DNA of 64,000 nucleotides from Onthophagus taurus. Taxonomy: Eukaryota > Arthropoda > Insecta > Coleoptera > Scarabaeidae. Positions 1 to 10,624 of the stretch are shown one piece after another. Under the pieces are notes generated by a model. The model searched no databases, was not told the origin of the DNA, and saw only the letters and a program-made list of their open reading frames with translations. The first letter of the stretch is position 1, and the number at the start of each line of letters is the position of its first letter. The translations under genes were made by a program, and so were the position numbers. The stretch spans positions 9,431,501 through 9,495,500 of the forward strand of contig NC_091970.1 in assembly GCF_036711975.1 (NCBI RefSeq), read 5' to 3'.

Positions 1-1290
1 TGAATAACGAAAGCTCAAACGTCAATGTGACATATTTACTTCAAAACATGATAAAACAAAACTCCCTGTTAATTTTACCAACTTTACAACAATTTGACAG
101 GTATTATAGAAAAAAAATGAACTGAAAAAGGAATTTTTTACGTTCTTTTAATGCTAAACCTTTAAAAACTCCTAAAAAATTAAATTAAATTGACATTTTT
201 TGAAATTTTCACGTTCCAAATAATTATTAGTCTGTCAAATTGATTACCCATGTTTATAAGGTATATATAGTTCGTTTTTTTTCTATAATACTTGTCAATG
301 TAAATTATTTAGGGTTTCTGTTGGTATTATCTAGGACCCTTATAAAATTTATGTTGTTTCCCTGATTTTTGTAACATTTTCAGTAACTAAATAGTTGAGG
401 TTAAAATACTAATAAATTTTTAGATAAATACGATTTTAACGAAGTACATATTTGTTGTAAAAACATGCTACAAAGTAATTAATAGAATAAAATACTTTTT
501 CTAGGTAAATAAATGGCAAATAAACACCCCACAACACTTTTTATTCACCTTTTCTTTTTGAATAACGAAAGCTCAAACGTCAATGTGACATATTTACTTC
601 AAAACATGATAAAACAAAACTCCCTGTTAATTTTGCCAACTTTACAACAATTTGACAGGTATTATAGAAAAAAAATGAACTGAAAAAGGAATTTTTTTAT
701 GTTCTTTTAATGCTAAACCTTTAAAAACTCCTAAAAAATTAAATTAAATTGACATTTTTTGAAATTTTCACGTTCCAAATAATTATTAGTCTGTCAAATT
801 GATTACCCATGTTTATAAGGTATATATAGTTCGTTTTTTTTTTCTATAATACTTGTCAATGTAAATTATTTAGGGTTTCTGTTGGTATTATCTAGGACCC
901 TTATAAAATTTATGTTGTTTTCCTGATTTTTAGTAACATTTTCAGTAACTAAATAGTTGAGGTTAAAATACTAATAAATTTTTAGATAAATACGATTTTA
1001 ACGAAGTACATATTTGTTCTAAAAACATGCTACAAAGTAATTAATAGAATAAAATACTTTTTCTAGGTAAATAAATGGCAAATAAACACGCCACAACACT
1101 TTTTATTCACCTTTTCTTTTTGAATAACGAAAGCTCAAACGTCAATGTGACATATTTACTTCAAAACATGATAAAACAAAACTCCCTGTTAATTTTGCCA
1201 ACTTTACAACAATTTGACAGGTATTATAGAAAAAATATGAACTATACTTGTCAATGTAAATTTTTTAGGGTTTCTGTTGTTGATCTACCA
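1..1290. repeat. Tandem repeat, unit about 560 bp, 2.3 copies
   Basis: A block beginning TGAATAACGAAAGCTC recurs at 1, 559 and 1121, giving unit lengths of 558 and 562 bp. Copies 1 and 2 are nearly identical. Copy 3 has an internal deletion and stops near 1290. The array runs off the left edge, so the copy number is a minimum. It lies inside an intron of the minus-strand UBE4B gene. The short open frame across 1075-1368 is just repeat sequence and I do not call it a gene. From 1290 to 1726 I see only AT-rich intron. Confidence 0.9.
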
Positions 1291-1726
1291 CTACACCTGA
1301 TCAACAGTTCAGATCTGGAGTTTTATTTGATAAAGCCAAGACCACTTGAGGCTGAAACAATGCAATAACTGTGGCAATATGATGACCAGTTTGAGATAGA
1401 ATGTTGGAGAAAGCTATTTTTGTTTACAAATGTCAATCATCACTGAAGGAAAGTTAGGAAGTCAGTTTTCTTTTGAAATGTCAATAATCCAGGAAAAAGA
1501 ATGTTAGGTTAGGTTAGTTTTGTTTTGAAACCCCAATTATAGTGTGAAGGAATGCGATTTTTCGGTATATTCTACACTTTTCCACACTTTCTTTTTATTT
1601 TTAACGTATTTTGGAGTAATTTCGCATTGATTAAAAACAAAACCATCAATTTTTAAGGCACATAATGACTCTTGAAGGTTTCCAAAACAAATTTTAATAC
1701 ATTTTAAATCAAATAATCATTCTTAC

Positions 1727-2189
1727 CTCCATATTTTCAATCCCTGAATCAAAATCGGTGTTCAAAACGGTTTTATCACCACATCCCCCAACCTCATCAA
1801 CCTCCATATGTGTAGAACTCGTGTCGGAATCGCTTCGTTGAGGGGGTGGAGGCCTGGAGCGTTGTTTTGAACCCGACGGTGCATTAATATCGATGGGTTT
1901 ACTTGGAACTTGAAATATGTGTTCTTCAGAAGACTCCTTAGACCCCTCAGGACCATCAGTTGGGGATCGAACGATTTCCGAATCAATGCTATCGGTTCGA
2001 ATACCAGGGCTTTGTGAAAGTGGGGTTATCGGGGGCGATACAGACCCCGATGGCGACGGGGTAAAACCTCCAAGTCGTGCTAAACGCCTCCGACGTATCT
2101 AAATAAATTTATGAATTTGAAAATTTTGATCTTAACCTCAAAATGGTGTTCGAACTCAAACTCACCTCTTCTTGTGTTAATTCGCTCAT
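1727..2189 (-). CDS. UBE4B: Ubiquitin conjugation factor E4 B, first two coding exons
   Basis: UBE4B is a U-box E3/E4 ubiquitin ligase that lengthens ubiquitin chains. Only its N terminus is here. Exon 1 (2166-2189) encodes MSELTQEE and exon 2 (1727-2098) continues IRRRRLARLGG. Both junctions are phase 0, with donor GTGAG, acceptor AG and donor GTAAG. The start resembles the vertebrate N terminus (MEEL..EEIRRRRLARL), and exon 2 ends with DSGIENMEV, which I also recognise from UBE4B. Between them is a Ser/Pro/Asp-rich, probably disordered stretch, as in the family. The U-box and core lie beyond the left edge. It is divergently arranged with the gene at 2656. Confidence 0.88.
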
Positions 2190-2655
2190 ATTCTCGTCGT
2201 GATTCGATCCGGTGACTGTTTAAATTCTATCTGCGGACAAAGACGTGAACACGAAGGCGAAAATTTGAGGTGAAAACGCACAAAACAACAATGAACGTCA
2301 CGAAAGTCAGTCACCTTACAGCTGATGGTATAAACTGACGTTTAGACGGTGATCCGCCATTAATGTAACGATTGATAAAAAACAATGCGTCACAGTCTAA
2401 GTACAACTGAAATCAATGTCGAATCGTTCTAAAATTAAAAACCGCTTTCAAAACGCACTTATTCTAACAAATCTTTTCTTTGTTTAATACGTATTTATGC
2501 GTTTAAAAAGTAATAATGACAAAGTAAAATTTAAAAAAAAAAATGGGTTGGTACCATGTAAAAAAAGAGGAACGATTTTTTTTGACAAATGTCAAAAAGA
2601 AATAAGTCAAAATTTAAAATTGTTTATTAGCAAATTCGCGAAAAAAGCCACGAAA
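2190..2655. promoter_or_regulatory. Divergent promoter region between UBE4B and the tetraspan gene
   Basis: About 466 bp separate the two start codons, so this interval must hold both 5' UTRs and probably a shared bidirectional promoter. No clear TATA box was found. An open frame extends upstream of 2656 in phase with the plus-strand gene, but it is Lys/Phe-rich and does not look conserved, so I treat it as untranslated. Confidence 0.5.
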
Positions 2656-3271
2656 ATGAGCACCGCGAGTACCGCAGTTGTTAAAAAACCATCCGTTGAG
2701 GATCATTTAAGTTCGAAATGTATAGATGCGAAAGCACGGTCGACGAATTTTATCGCAATTTGTCTTTGGGGTATAGCCGCTATCGTTTCGGCCGCTAACA
2801 CAGAAGTGAGCCCTAATGCTACGGGAATTTCCGTCTCTATAAAAGCCCAAGATGTCCTTTTAATGTTATCGATGACTTATCTACTTGGAAAAGGACTAAG
2901 AGATGTATTATTTATTTAATTTGGCTTCATAAATAAAAATTTTTTTTTTAGGGTAATCATATCTTGGTTTTACCATGGATCGTTGCTTCAATTTGGAATA
3001 TGTACCACGTTCATTACGGAAGTTTATTGAGAATGGGAACCGTTTTAAAACAAACCCGAACAATATCTAAACTACCTTGGATTGCGCTTACTATTGATTT
3101 ACTAGGATTAGGTATAAATCAGTTTGATTTGACTCCTTCAAAATAACAATTATTTTTTTTTAAGTGGTACGATTGCTTTTAACGTGTCGCGTGGCACATG
3201 TTGCGATTACTCAATGGTGTAACAAACAACTTGAAAATCATCTTAGAAAAATACCGAAACGAAAACCATGA
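2656..3271 (+). CDS. Small multi-pass membrane protein, unrecognised family
   Basis: There are three exons: 2656-2904, 2952-3111 and 3165-3271. Phases agree across GT-AG introns of 47 and 53 nt, giving 171 residues. I do not recognise the family. Hydrophobic segments lie near residues 30-46 (NFIAICLWGIAAIVSAA), 63-78 (DVLLMLSMTYLLGKG), 86-97 (HILVLPWIVASIW) and 121-142 (LPWIALTIDLLGLVVRLLL). A polar C-terminal tail ends KIPKRKP. That suggests a four-pass membrane protein with a basic cytosolic tail. Very small introns and consistent phase argue for a real gene. The start was chosen at the ATG after a Kozak-like AAAATGAGC. Localisation and function are unknown. Confidence 0.7.
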
Positions 3272-3324
3272 TTTAATACAACAGATTTGGTTAAAGACTG
3301 AAACACTTTTTTAAGATCTCGAGA

Positions 3325-3330
3325 AATAAA
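3325..3330 (+). terminator. Poly(A) signal AATAAA of the tetraspan gene
   Basis: AATAAA lies 54 nt after the stop codon, a plausible 3' processing signal for the 2656-3271 gene. Confidence 0.6.
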
Positions 3331-4320
3331 TGAAAATTGTTTCGATTACTTTGTAGTTTGAATTATTTACAAATATATAACAAAGAATATAAAAAACAAC
3401 CTCTAGAGCTATTAAAAAATGTCATTTTTTTCAATGTCATTCAAAACGGAAGATGGCGGAGTGTTACCACCATGAAGTTCGCGCTAATATGCTACTTTAA
3501 AGGTGCTCTTAATTTCATAATAACTCGAAAACATTAATTTCGTAGATATTTACCGAATATTATTGATAAAGCATGGAATTTATTTTCACTCATGTGAGCA
3601 TCAAGTTTGAGCCACAAAAAACTGACGTGTGACGTGTTTCTAACTTCATGTTAAAAAGGGTTTTTTATGGTTGGCAATAAATAATTTGACGTTTACTAAA
3701 AAAAAATGAGTCAATAAATACAAATAAAAACAAAACGTTGCGTTAAAATGACAGATAATAAATTAATATGACGTTTACAAAGTAAAGTTTGGTTTTATCT
3801 TTGTGCATAATCACGTGGGAAATTAAAAATCCTTTAATTTGAGTCCAAACACGATCCAATTATCTTAAAAAACACCCGAGATATCCCACATTTAATTTTG
3901 ACATAACTTCAAAAAAGTGACAACCGGAAGTTGGTGGTGTTTATTGTTTTTTAAGATAACTCGACCGAGTTTGGGCTCATTTTAAAGGGAATTTAATGTA
4001 GATTACGAATACGGTGTTGGTTTAATTAAATTCTGTCAAAATAAAGACAAAATGGCGGATAATTCAATGAAAAATGATACGATGTAAACGAAATTAAGTT
4101 CACGGGGGACTTTTAAGTAAAAATATAGAATTTCGCTATTATTTTATTAAAATTATTAATCAAGATGGCGAAAAATATCAAATAATATTAATTTGACGTT
4201 TATAAAGTAAGGTTAGGTTCTTTTTTATTCATAATCGGGTGGGGAATTAAAAATTCTTTAAATCGAGTCCAAACTAGTCCCGATTATCTCAAAAAATATC
4301 CGAGATATCCAACATTTAAT
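3331..4320. repeat. Intergenic DNA with a diverged 130-bp duplication
   Basis: No convincing gene. A block containing GACGTTTA.AAAGTAA, GAGTCCAAAC and CGAGATATCC occurs at about 3770-3900 and again, diverged, at about 4190-4320. The second copy is cut by the Foldback-like element. Its last nine bases, ACATTTAAT (4312-4320), are the left target-site duplication. Confidence 0.6.
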
Positions 4321-4968
4321 ACCGGTGTGAAGACAGCAGTAAAAATATCCGATGATACCCGAACGCCCATAGACGTCCGTAATACCAGACACACGGGGGC
4401 TCAATTTTTTCGAACAAAAAAATATTACATTATCAACTTAAGAAGTTAATTACAGTATATTAAAAGTAATTAATAGATTTATCACTAATATCAAGGTATA
4501 ATTAGCAATTTTAATTAAAATAACTGGCTCCACCTCCCTTAATGGTTCGAAGATCCGCACCAAACTTTATATACGCCTTCTAAACATGATAAGAAATATA
4601 TTTATCGAAAGAAATTCCACTTGTAAAGGGTCCGCGGGGGTGAACTACCCCGCAGTAGATTATAATTTGCTCTACCGCCCTTATTCGGTCAAAGATCCGA
4701 ACCAAACTTTACACAAGTGATCTAGACTACGTTAGAATCAAATATCCATTAACAATTTCCACTTGCATAGGGACCGCGGGGGTGAACTACCCACCAGTAG
4801 ATTTTAATTACCCCTACCGCCCTTATTCGGGAGAAGATCCGAACCAAACTTTACACAAGTGATCTAGACTACATTAGAATCAAATATCCGTTAACAATTT
4901 CCACTTGCATAGGGACCGCGGGGGTGAACTACCCACCAGTAGATTTTAATTACCCCTACCGCCCATAT
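4321..4968 (+). repeat. Left inverted arm of the Foldback-like element
   Basis: About 330 bp of unique terminal sequence are followed by tandem units. GGGACCGCGGGGGTGAACTA recurs 143 bp apart near 4770 and 4912. Each unit also carries CGCCCTTATTCGG and GATCCGAACCAAACTTTAC. The arm stops at about 4968, where a piggyBac-like reading frame begins on the other strand. Confidence 0.85.
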
Positions 4969-5392
4969 TTACCATTTTAGATAAACTTGTTTTCTAATCA
5001 GATGCTTTTTGCACATAAATTCATAGCACTCATCACATTTTTTTGTTGTATAATTATTTTTAGCCCTACCAAATAATTGGCATCGTTCTCTGATTTTTCT
5101 TGAATGTGGATCTGTTTGCTGCGGTGTCGATGGAGTGTCTATATCTGTTGGTTCTTGGAGCTTTCCCTTTTGGGTTTTAACTACCATGTTGGTTCAGGGT
5201 AGTTATTTGGCTTCTTTCAATCAAAAATCCGTTCATCTTCAATGCCAAATTTTTTAGAAAATCTTTTCTAAATTGCGGCTTTGCTTTTGTTTGTCGCTGA
5301 AACTGTACAAAATGTGGGCATTTATTCTTGCCATATTTATTGTTGAAAAAAGAGGATTCAAATTCGAATTTATTTAGTATAAATGTTAACAA
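4969..5392 (-). pseudogene. piggyBac-like transposase C-terminal fragment
   Basis: Minus-strand translation gives a segment containing QFRKDFLKNLALKMNGFLIE. This resembles the piggyBac region just before its C-terminal zinc finger, where a basic Lys/Arg run precedes a hydrophobic helix. A second frame follows with CQ, KCDECYEFMCKKH and a short tail, matching the Cys-rich C-terminal finger in spacing (CxxC...CxxH). The two parts are in different frames around 5170-5190, and the catalytic domain is absent, so this is a dead fragment. It lies directly against the left Foldback arm. No TTAA-flanked piggyBac ends were found. Confidence 0.55.
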
Positions 5393-5789
5393 TATTTATA
5401 TAAATACGTCAGCAGTCTTAACTTTAGTACTTAACAAAAAAATCATCGAACATCCCGTTGTTTACAGAACAAAAACATTAACATTAACCACCAAAGTCAC
5501 GCAAGTGTATGGTGTCGCACAAATAGTCAGAGTACGAATAGTAGGCCTTCCGAATGAAAAAAGTTTTAATTTTATTCTTGAACAGTTCAGGAGGCAACCG
5601 AGCAATGTCGTTCGGTATTTTGTTATAGAATTTTACTCAAAGAAATTTAAAATGGCACTGACTTCGACCTAGTCTACAAAAGGTCGGTCTCAGTTGGGTA
5701 CCATTTCTAGTCCGATATTTATGTAAAGTGTCATGACTAATAAAGTCGTCGAGATTTCGCCTTACAAATATTACACATTCCAAAATGTA

Positions 5790-7166
5790 CAGGGTGGTTC
5801 AAATTCGATGTCCGAATAGCCTAACTCGGAAACTATAAGAGTTAGAAAAAAAGTAGCTTCCATGTCATGATCTCGTTTTTCGAGAAACTGCTAATGTCGA
5901 AAACCTCATAACGCTATCGTCTTTTGTTTGTCCCCTAGAGACCAAAATTGAAAATATCGTAAAACCAGCAAGTGCAATTATCTTCGTCATTATTCTAGGT
6001 GGAGTATTATAACTAAGACATTATATGGACACTTTTTTACAGAGAATTTGATGATGTAGACAAAAAAATTTTTTCGGTTTTAGATTTTGAGATATCATGA
6101 CAATTTTCATTTTTTTAAATGGAAACAACCACTGATTATTCGCTTATTATATTCTTTATTTTTTTCTAATTACAAAAATATAGGGTTCGAAAGGTCTATT
6201 TCTTATTGTTTTAGAATAAAGGTAAAAACAAACTTTTTTTTATAAAATTTCCATCTAGTGTCGTCGACGAAATTAAATTTACAGTTTCCTGTAAATTACG
6301 GTACTATAACTAAAAATTATTCTACTAAAAATTTATATAAAATTTACTTTATTTTCTAATATGTAACATTCTAACATGTTGAACTTTTCGTAATCCATCT
6401 TAAAAAACAGGATTTTTAAAGTGACACTTCAGAAAATTTTTGAATACAAACAAATGTTGCTATGTTTATTTGAATTCAAAAAAAACGTATGGCGCCATCT
6501 AACAATAATTTATTAAGTCATTTAAGAATAATATTAAATATTAATAAAAAATGTGAAATAGTGCAATCTATTCCAACTTTTGTATAATTACATATATAAA
6601 TTAAATAGTTCAACAAATATATTTGTTTCAAATATCAGAAATATGTTTTTTTAATTTTTAATTATAGTACCGTAATTTACAGGAAACTGTAAATTTAATT
6701 TCTTGGAAGACACTAAAACAAAAGTTAATTTTTTGCTTTATTCTAAAACAATAACAAATAGACCTGTTAAACCCTATATTTTTGTAATCAGAAAAAAATT
6801 ATTAATTATTAAGCGAATAATCAGTGGTTGTTTCCATTTAAAAAAACGAACATTGTGATAATATCTCAAAATCTAAAACCGAAAAAATTTTTTTGACTAC
6901 GTCATCAAATTCTCTGTAAAAAAGTGTCCATATAATGTCTTAGTTATAATACTCCAGCTATAATAATAACCAAGATAATTGCGCTTGCTGGTTTTACGAT
7001 ATTTTCAATTTTAGCCTCTAGCGGAAAAACAAAAGACGATAGTGCTATGAGGTTTTCGGCATTAGCAGTTTCTCGAAAAACGAGATCATGACATGTAAGC
7101 TACTTTTTTTCTAACTCTTATAGTTTCCGAGTTAGCCTATTCGGACATCGAATTTGAACCACCCTG
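5790..7166. mobile_element. Palindromic mariner-type element, arms about 520 bp
   Basis: The element begins CAGGGTGGTTCAAATTCGAT, ends with the inverse complement, and sits between TA dinucleotides (5788-5789 and 7167-7168). The two arms (5790 to about 6310 and about 6650 to 7166) are nearly complementary, so almost the whole 1377 bp can fold back. It has no transposase. Its ends resemble the larger element at 49360-51779, including the block ATCTCGTTTTTCGAGAAA in each arm. It is inserted in the LINE remnant. Removing it restores the LINE reading across TA (TFPA-LY-ILEC). Confidence 0.85.
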
Positions 7167-7334
7167 TACAATGCCGGAAAGGTATATTATGGTTTGTAAA
7201 GGACCTACGGCAATCATCTATGTATGTTAGCGAGTTTATTATGTCACGAACCTCAACAAACGTTGCTTGATCAATGGAAAACCCACAATCAGCAACATTA
7301 ATTTTTTGCAAAAGGCAATCAAACTTATCATCTA

Positions 7335-8365
7335 CAGTGTGTCCCCGGATAGGTGAAACGACTCTTATAAATTGTAAATTTTTTTCGATATTAACTGTCA
7401 TCTTTTGGGGTTCAGGCCTGCTTGATTAAAGACTAATTTTGAACATATTTTCAAATTTTAAAAAACAAGTGAGTGTTGATACTGAAGCTAAAACTTCTTG
7501 TGTGTCAGGTAAAGTACCTTTTCTGTTTACAGTATGGTAAAATGTTACTAAGAAATTTTATTCAGAATGAAAAGTTATGGCCACATGCAAATTTTCATCA
7601 GCCTACTTTGATAAAACCTATTGTTTATTATTTTCGTCAATAGTACCTTATTACGACTTTTTGTTTTGAGATTCAGATTATTAGAGAGAAATAAACAAAC
7701 CGTTCTGAAAATGTTCACAAGAAATTAAGTGTGTGTTCGCCCACAAAGGAAAACAGTTGATCATAGTTAATCAGTTTCATCATAATTTTTTTTTCTTAGA
7801 GTGAATACTTCCTGCTGTAAGAAATCTTTTGATTAAACGCCAACAAGTACTTCTTTTAATTGCAGTATTTGGAAATTTTTCACAAAATAAAGCAATAATC
7901 GGTTTTTTCCCGGTTCCATAACACTGGATCACGTAAACTTTTTCCTGTAATGTTAACATTCTGTTTAAAAAACACTTTAAGTTTACTAAATTACAGTTTG
8001 AGAGATTAACAGTGATAGGAAAGCAATTTTGTTTTTCCATGGCAGTCTTTGTTAGAAATAAAATTGTTTGATATGGATTTTTTCAAAGTAGGCCGATCAA
8101 TCGGAAAATTTGCATATGGCCATAGTTTTTCATTCTGAACAAAACTTCTTAGTAACACTTTCACGTACTGTAAACAGAAAAGGTACTTTACCTGCCACAA
8201 AAAGAGTTTTTCTTTCACTATCAAGGCTCACTTGTTTTTTAATAATTGATAATATATTCAAAATTAGTCGTTAATCAAGCAGGGCTAAACCCCAAAAGAT
8301 GACAATTAATATCGAAAAAATTTTACCTTTTATAAGAGTCGTTTCACCTATCCGGGGACACACTG
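7335..8365. mobile_element. Mariner-type element with remnant HTH coding
   Basis: The ends are CAGTGTGTCCCCGGATAGGT and its inverse complement, with TA on both sides (7333-7334 and 8366-8367). The arms are about 300 bp, containing AAAGTACCTTTTCTGTTTAC and its complement. In the loop, minus-strand 7780-8040 encodes LTLQEKVYVIQCYGTGKKP and CEKFPN..IKRSTCWRLIKRF. That matches the N-terminal helix-turn-helix (DUF4817-like) of a Tc1/mariner transposase group in insects. The catalytic DDE part is gone, so it is a deletion derivative. It is the second insertion in the LINE remnant. Confidence 0.8.
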
Positions 8366-8686
8366 TATGTTGGACTTTTTTAAGCCATTTAGTAGTTCAA
8401 GAGGTACCTTAATAAAGTAATCATTAACATCATTTGGATCGAATTTGGCTTTAATTTTGTCTATTTTGTAGGCGCGTTTTTTTATTAATTATTTCCCATA
8501 TAATTTTACCCGAAAGGATAAAGTCGACCTCCTGGTTTTTCTAGTTACTATACATTGACACATTTGACCATTTGTGTCAACGCCCCCCTTCGTATTGGTA
8601 ATTTAAATCTACCGGTGGGTAGTTTACCCCCGCGGTCCCTATGCAAGTGGAAATTGCTAACGGATATTTGATAACGTAGTCTAGAT

Positions 8687-10389
8687 GAGTTGTCTGGTTT
8701 CAATATCCCCTAAATCCATTTTTGGGCAAAAATGAGATATATACGCCATCTGTTAGAAAAAGTTGTTTTCTATAAAATACTCAATGATTTGTATTAAAAA
8801 ACTCGCGAATCCCTTAAAAATTCAAATCAAATAGACAGCCTTTAGATATTAAAGAGAGCTACTTTCGATTTATTTTTAATACTTCCTTCAACATCGGCTT
8901 TGGATCTCCTAGCACCGATGTTTGCTCTAAGTGTCTTGAACTCCGGGAAAAAATTAAAAATGAAAAGGTTGCATCTATTAAAACAGTGCTAACTACAGAA
9001 TACCGAATACATAAGCTCAGGGCCAAAGCATTTTTTGAACAGCTAAATGAGAAACGGGACGGCCTTCTGACAATTTCTTTTGATTGTCAGAAAAACTAAA
9101 GTGGTATTGCCCAAAATACCAGATCAAAGTACCTATTATAGTAGACAACTGTACATTTACAACTTCACTACTGTAGTGGGGCACTCACATATTCCGTTAA
9201 CAAAAGATAATGTTAAAATTTTCACGTGGACTGAAGATGAACATGCCAAGGGCGCCAACGAAATTGCAAGCTGCGTCTTTTACACTTTAAACAATAGTAA
9301 CTTAGAGGGAATGGATACACTTCGATTGGTCGCCGATGGATGCGGCGGCCAAAATAAAAATACCATTATGATATGTATGTTGTTCAAATGGCTAAGCAGT
9401 ATAAGCAGTTCTATTAGAACAATCGAGCTGGTGTTCCCAGTGGTTGGGCACTCCTACATTCCACCTAACAGGGTTTTTGCTACTATCGAAAAAGAAATAA
9501 GAAAGAAAGAAGAAATTGTAATTCCAGAAGAATACATAAATATTTTTCAAGGACATGCTACTGTTTTTAAACTTGGAAAAGATGTTCCCGATAGTGATTG
9601 GAAAGGTGCTGGTCAAAAAATCCTTAAGCCAGTGTCTCAGTGGCATTTTAAATTTAACCAATGTAAGAGATATATTATACGACGTGGCAAAAAAAACGCC
9701 ATCACCATTCGAGGTGAGTTATCTTACCGTTCAGACACCGGAACATTCAAAGAAGTTTTTAGGAAAAATCAAACCGCCATGAATATCCAGCCAAAAGAAA
9801 TTCCTACCGGAGTGAAACCAAAAGATCTGAAAATGAGAGATGTAAATAACTTGTTAAGCAAACATTATGGAAAGAACTGGAGAGCGGTAGAAAATTTGGC
9901 TTATTATAGAGATGTGTTGGGAAAATTTCAGAACAATAATATTCCTGGCGATTCTCGAGAAGACAGTGGGGACGAAGAGCCTAGTTTATGTGAATCAACC
10001 GAAAATATACCTGATGTTACAGTTTAAGAGTTTTTTAAGTACAGTTTTTAAATAACATATCTTTCAAAAAATAAAGTTTCCTGTTATTAGCTACAAAGAG
10101 ATTTGATTCACTTTCAATTCATGCCTAATCCATTTTGTTCAGATTCAAATGAGCCTTAATCCACAGTTTGGTAGCAAACGCAACCAAACACCATTTTTAA
10201 ATCCACTTTGTGATTTTTATATCTATTTCAAAAGACGTGGTTATAGAATTTTTGAAACTTCAGTAAGTCTTCTAATAACAAATAAATTATGTTTGAATTA
10301 TTAACGCCAAAATCACCCCAAAATACTTTTTTGCCGTTTTCTCAAAATCGAAAAATTTGGACTTAAGGGTATTTGAAACCAAACAACTC
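8687..10389 (+). mobile_element. Sola-like DNA transposon, decayed
   Basis: The ends GAGTTGTCTGGTTTCAA and TTGAAACCAAACAACTC form an imperfect inverted repeat. It is flanked by the 4-bp duplication AGAT (8683-8686 and 10390-10393), inside the CTAGATCACTTG word of a Foldback arm unit. A 4-bp duplication and GAG termini fit the Sola superfamily as I remember it. The total length of 1703 bp is too short for a complete copy. It carries the transposase remnant at 8850-10027. Confidence 0.6.
8850..10027 (+). pseudogene. Sola-like transposase with CGGQNKN motif, 5'-truncated and frameshifted
   Basis: A first frame (about 8850-9090) reads SYFRFIFNTSFNIGFGSP..DVCSKC and TISFDCQKN. The protein continues in another frame from about 9093 with VVLPKIPDQSTYYSRQLY, FTWTEDEHAKGANEIASC and LVADGCGGQNKN, then ELVFPVVGHSYIPPNRVF, to a stop at 10027. 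The D...CGGQNKN and GHS..PPDR-like motifs occur in a widespread family of insect transposon proteins (DUF7869-like, from memory). Here the N terminus is missing and one frameshift lies near 9085-9095, so it is inactive. The acidic tail (DSREDSGDEEPSLCE) is still open. Confidence 0.7.
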
Positions 10390-10624
10390 AGATCACTTGT
10401 GTAAAGTTTGGTTCGGATCTTCGACCGAATAAGGGCGGTAGGGTTAATTACAATCTACTGGTGGGTAGTTCACCCCTGCGGTCCCTATGCAAGTGGAAAT
10501 TGTTAACGGATATTTGATTCTAACGTAGTCTAGATCACTTGTGTAAAGTTTGGTTCGGATCTTCGACCGAATAAGGGCGGTAGGGGGTAATTAAAATCTA
10601 CTGGTGGGTAGTACACCCCCGCGG

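Larger units (their letters stand above)
5500..8560 (-). pseudogene. LINE (Jockey-like) remnant split by two insertions
   Basis: Read on the minus strand and skipping the elements at 5790-7166 and 7335-8365, three pieces fit the C-terminal half of an insect non-LTR ORF2. The first (about 8560-8370) has FDPNDVNDYFIKVPLELL, typical of the linker before the reverse transcriptase. The second (about 7331-7169) has FVEVRDIINSL and DDCRRSFTNHNI. The third (about 5786-5510) has LYILECVIFVRRNLDDF and then FYNKIPNDIARLPPELFKNK, the usual end of such ORFs. The polymerase core is missing, so the copy was internally deleted as well as interrupted. There is an in-frame TGA after HFKFL and at least one frame shift. 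The clade is uncertain. Confidence 0.6.

Noticed and set aside
5328-5672. 114-residue plus-strand frame in the Foldback loop
   Set aside because: Complement of the LINE and piggyBac-like fragments, with no domain of its own.
9392-9782. Two frames overlapping the Sola-like transposase
   Set aside because: Shadows of the CGGQNKN protein in other frames.
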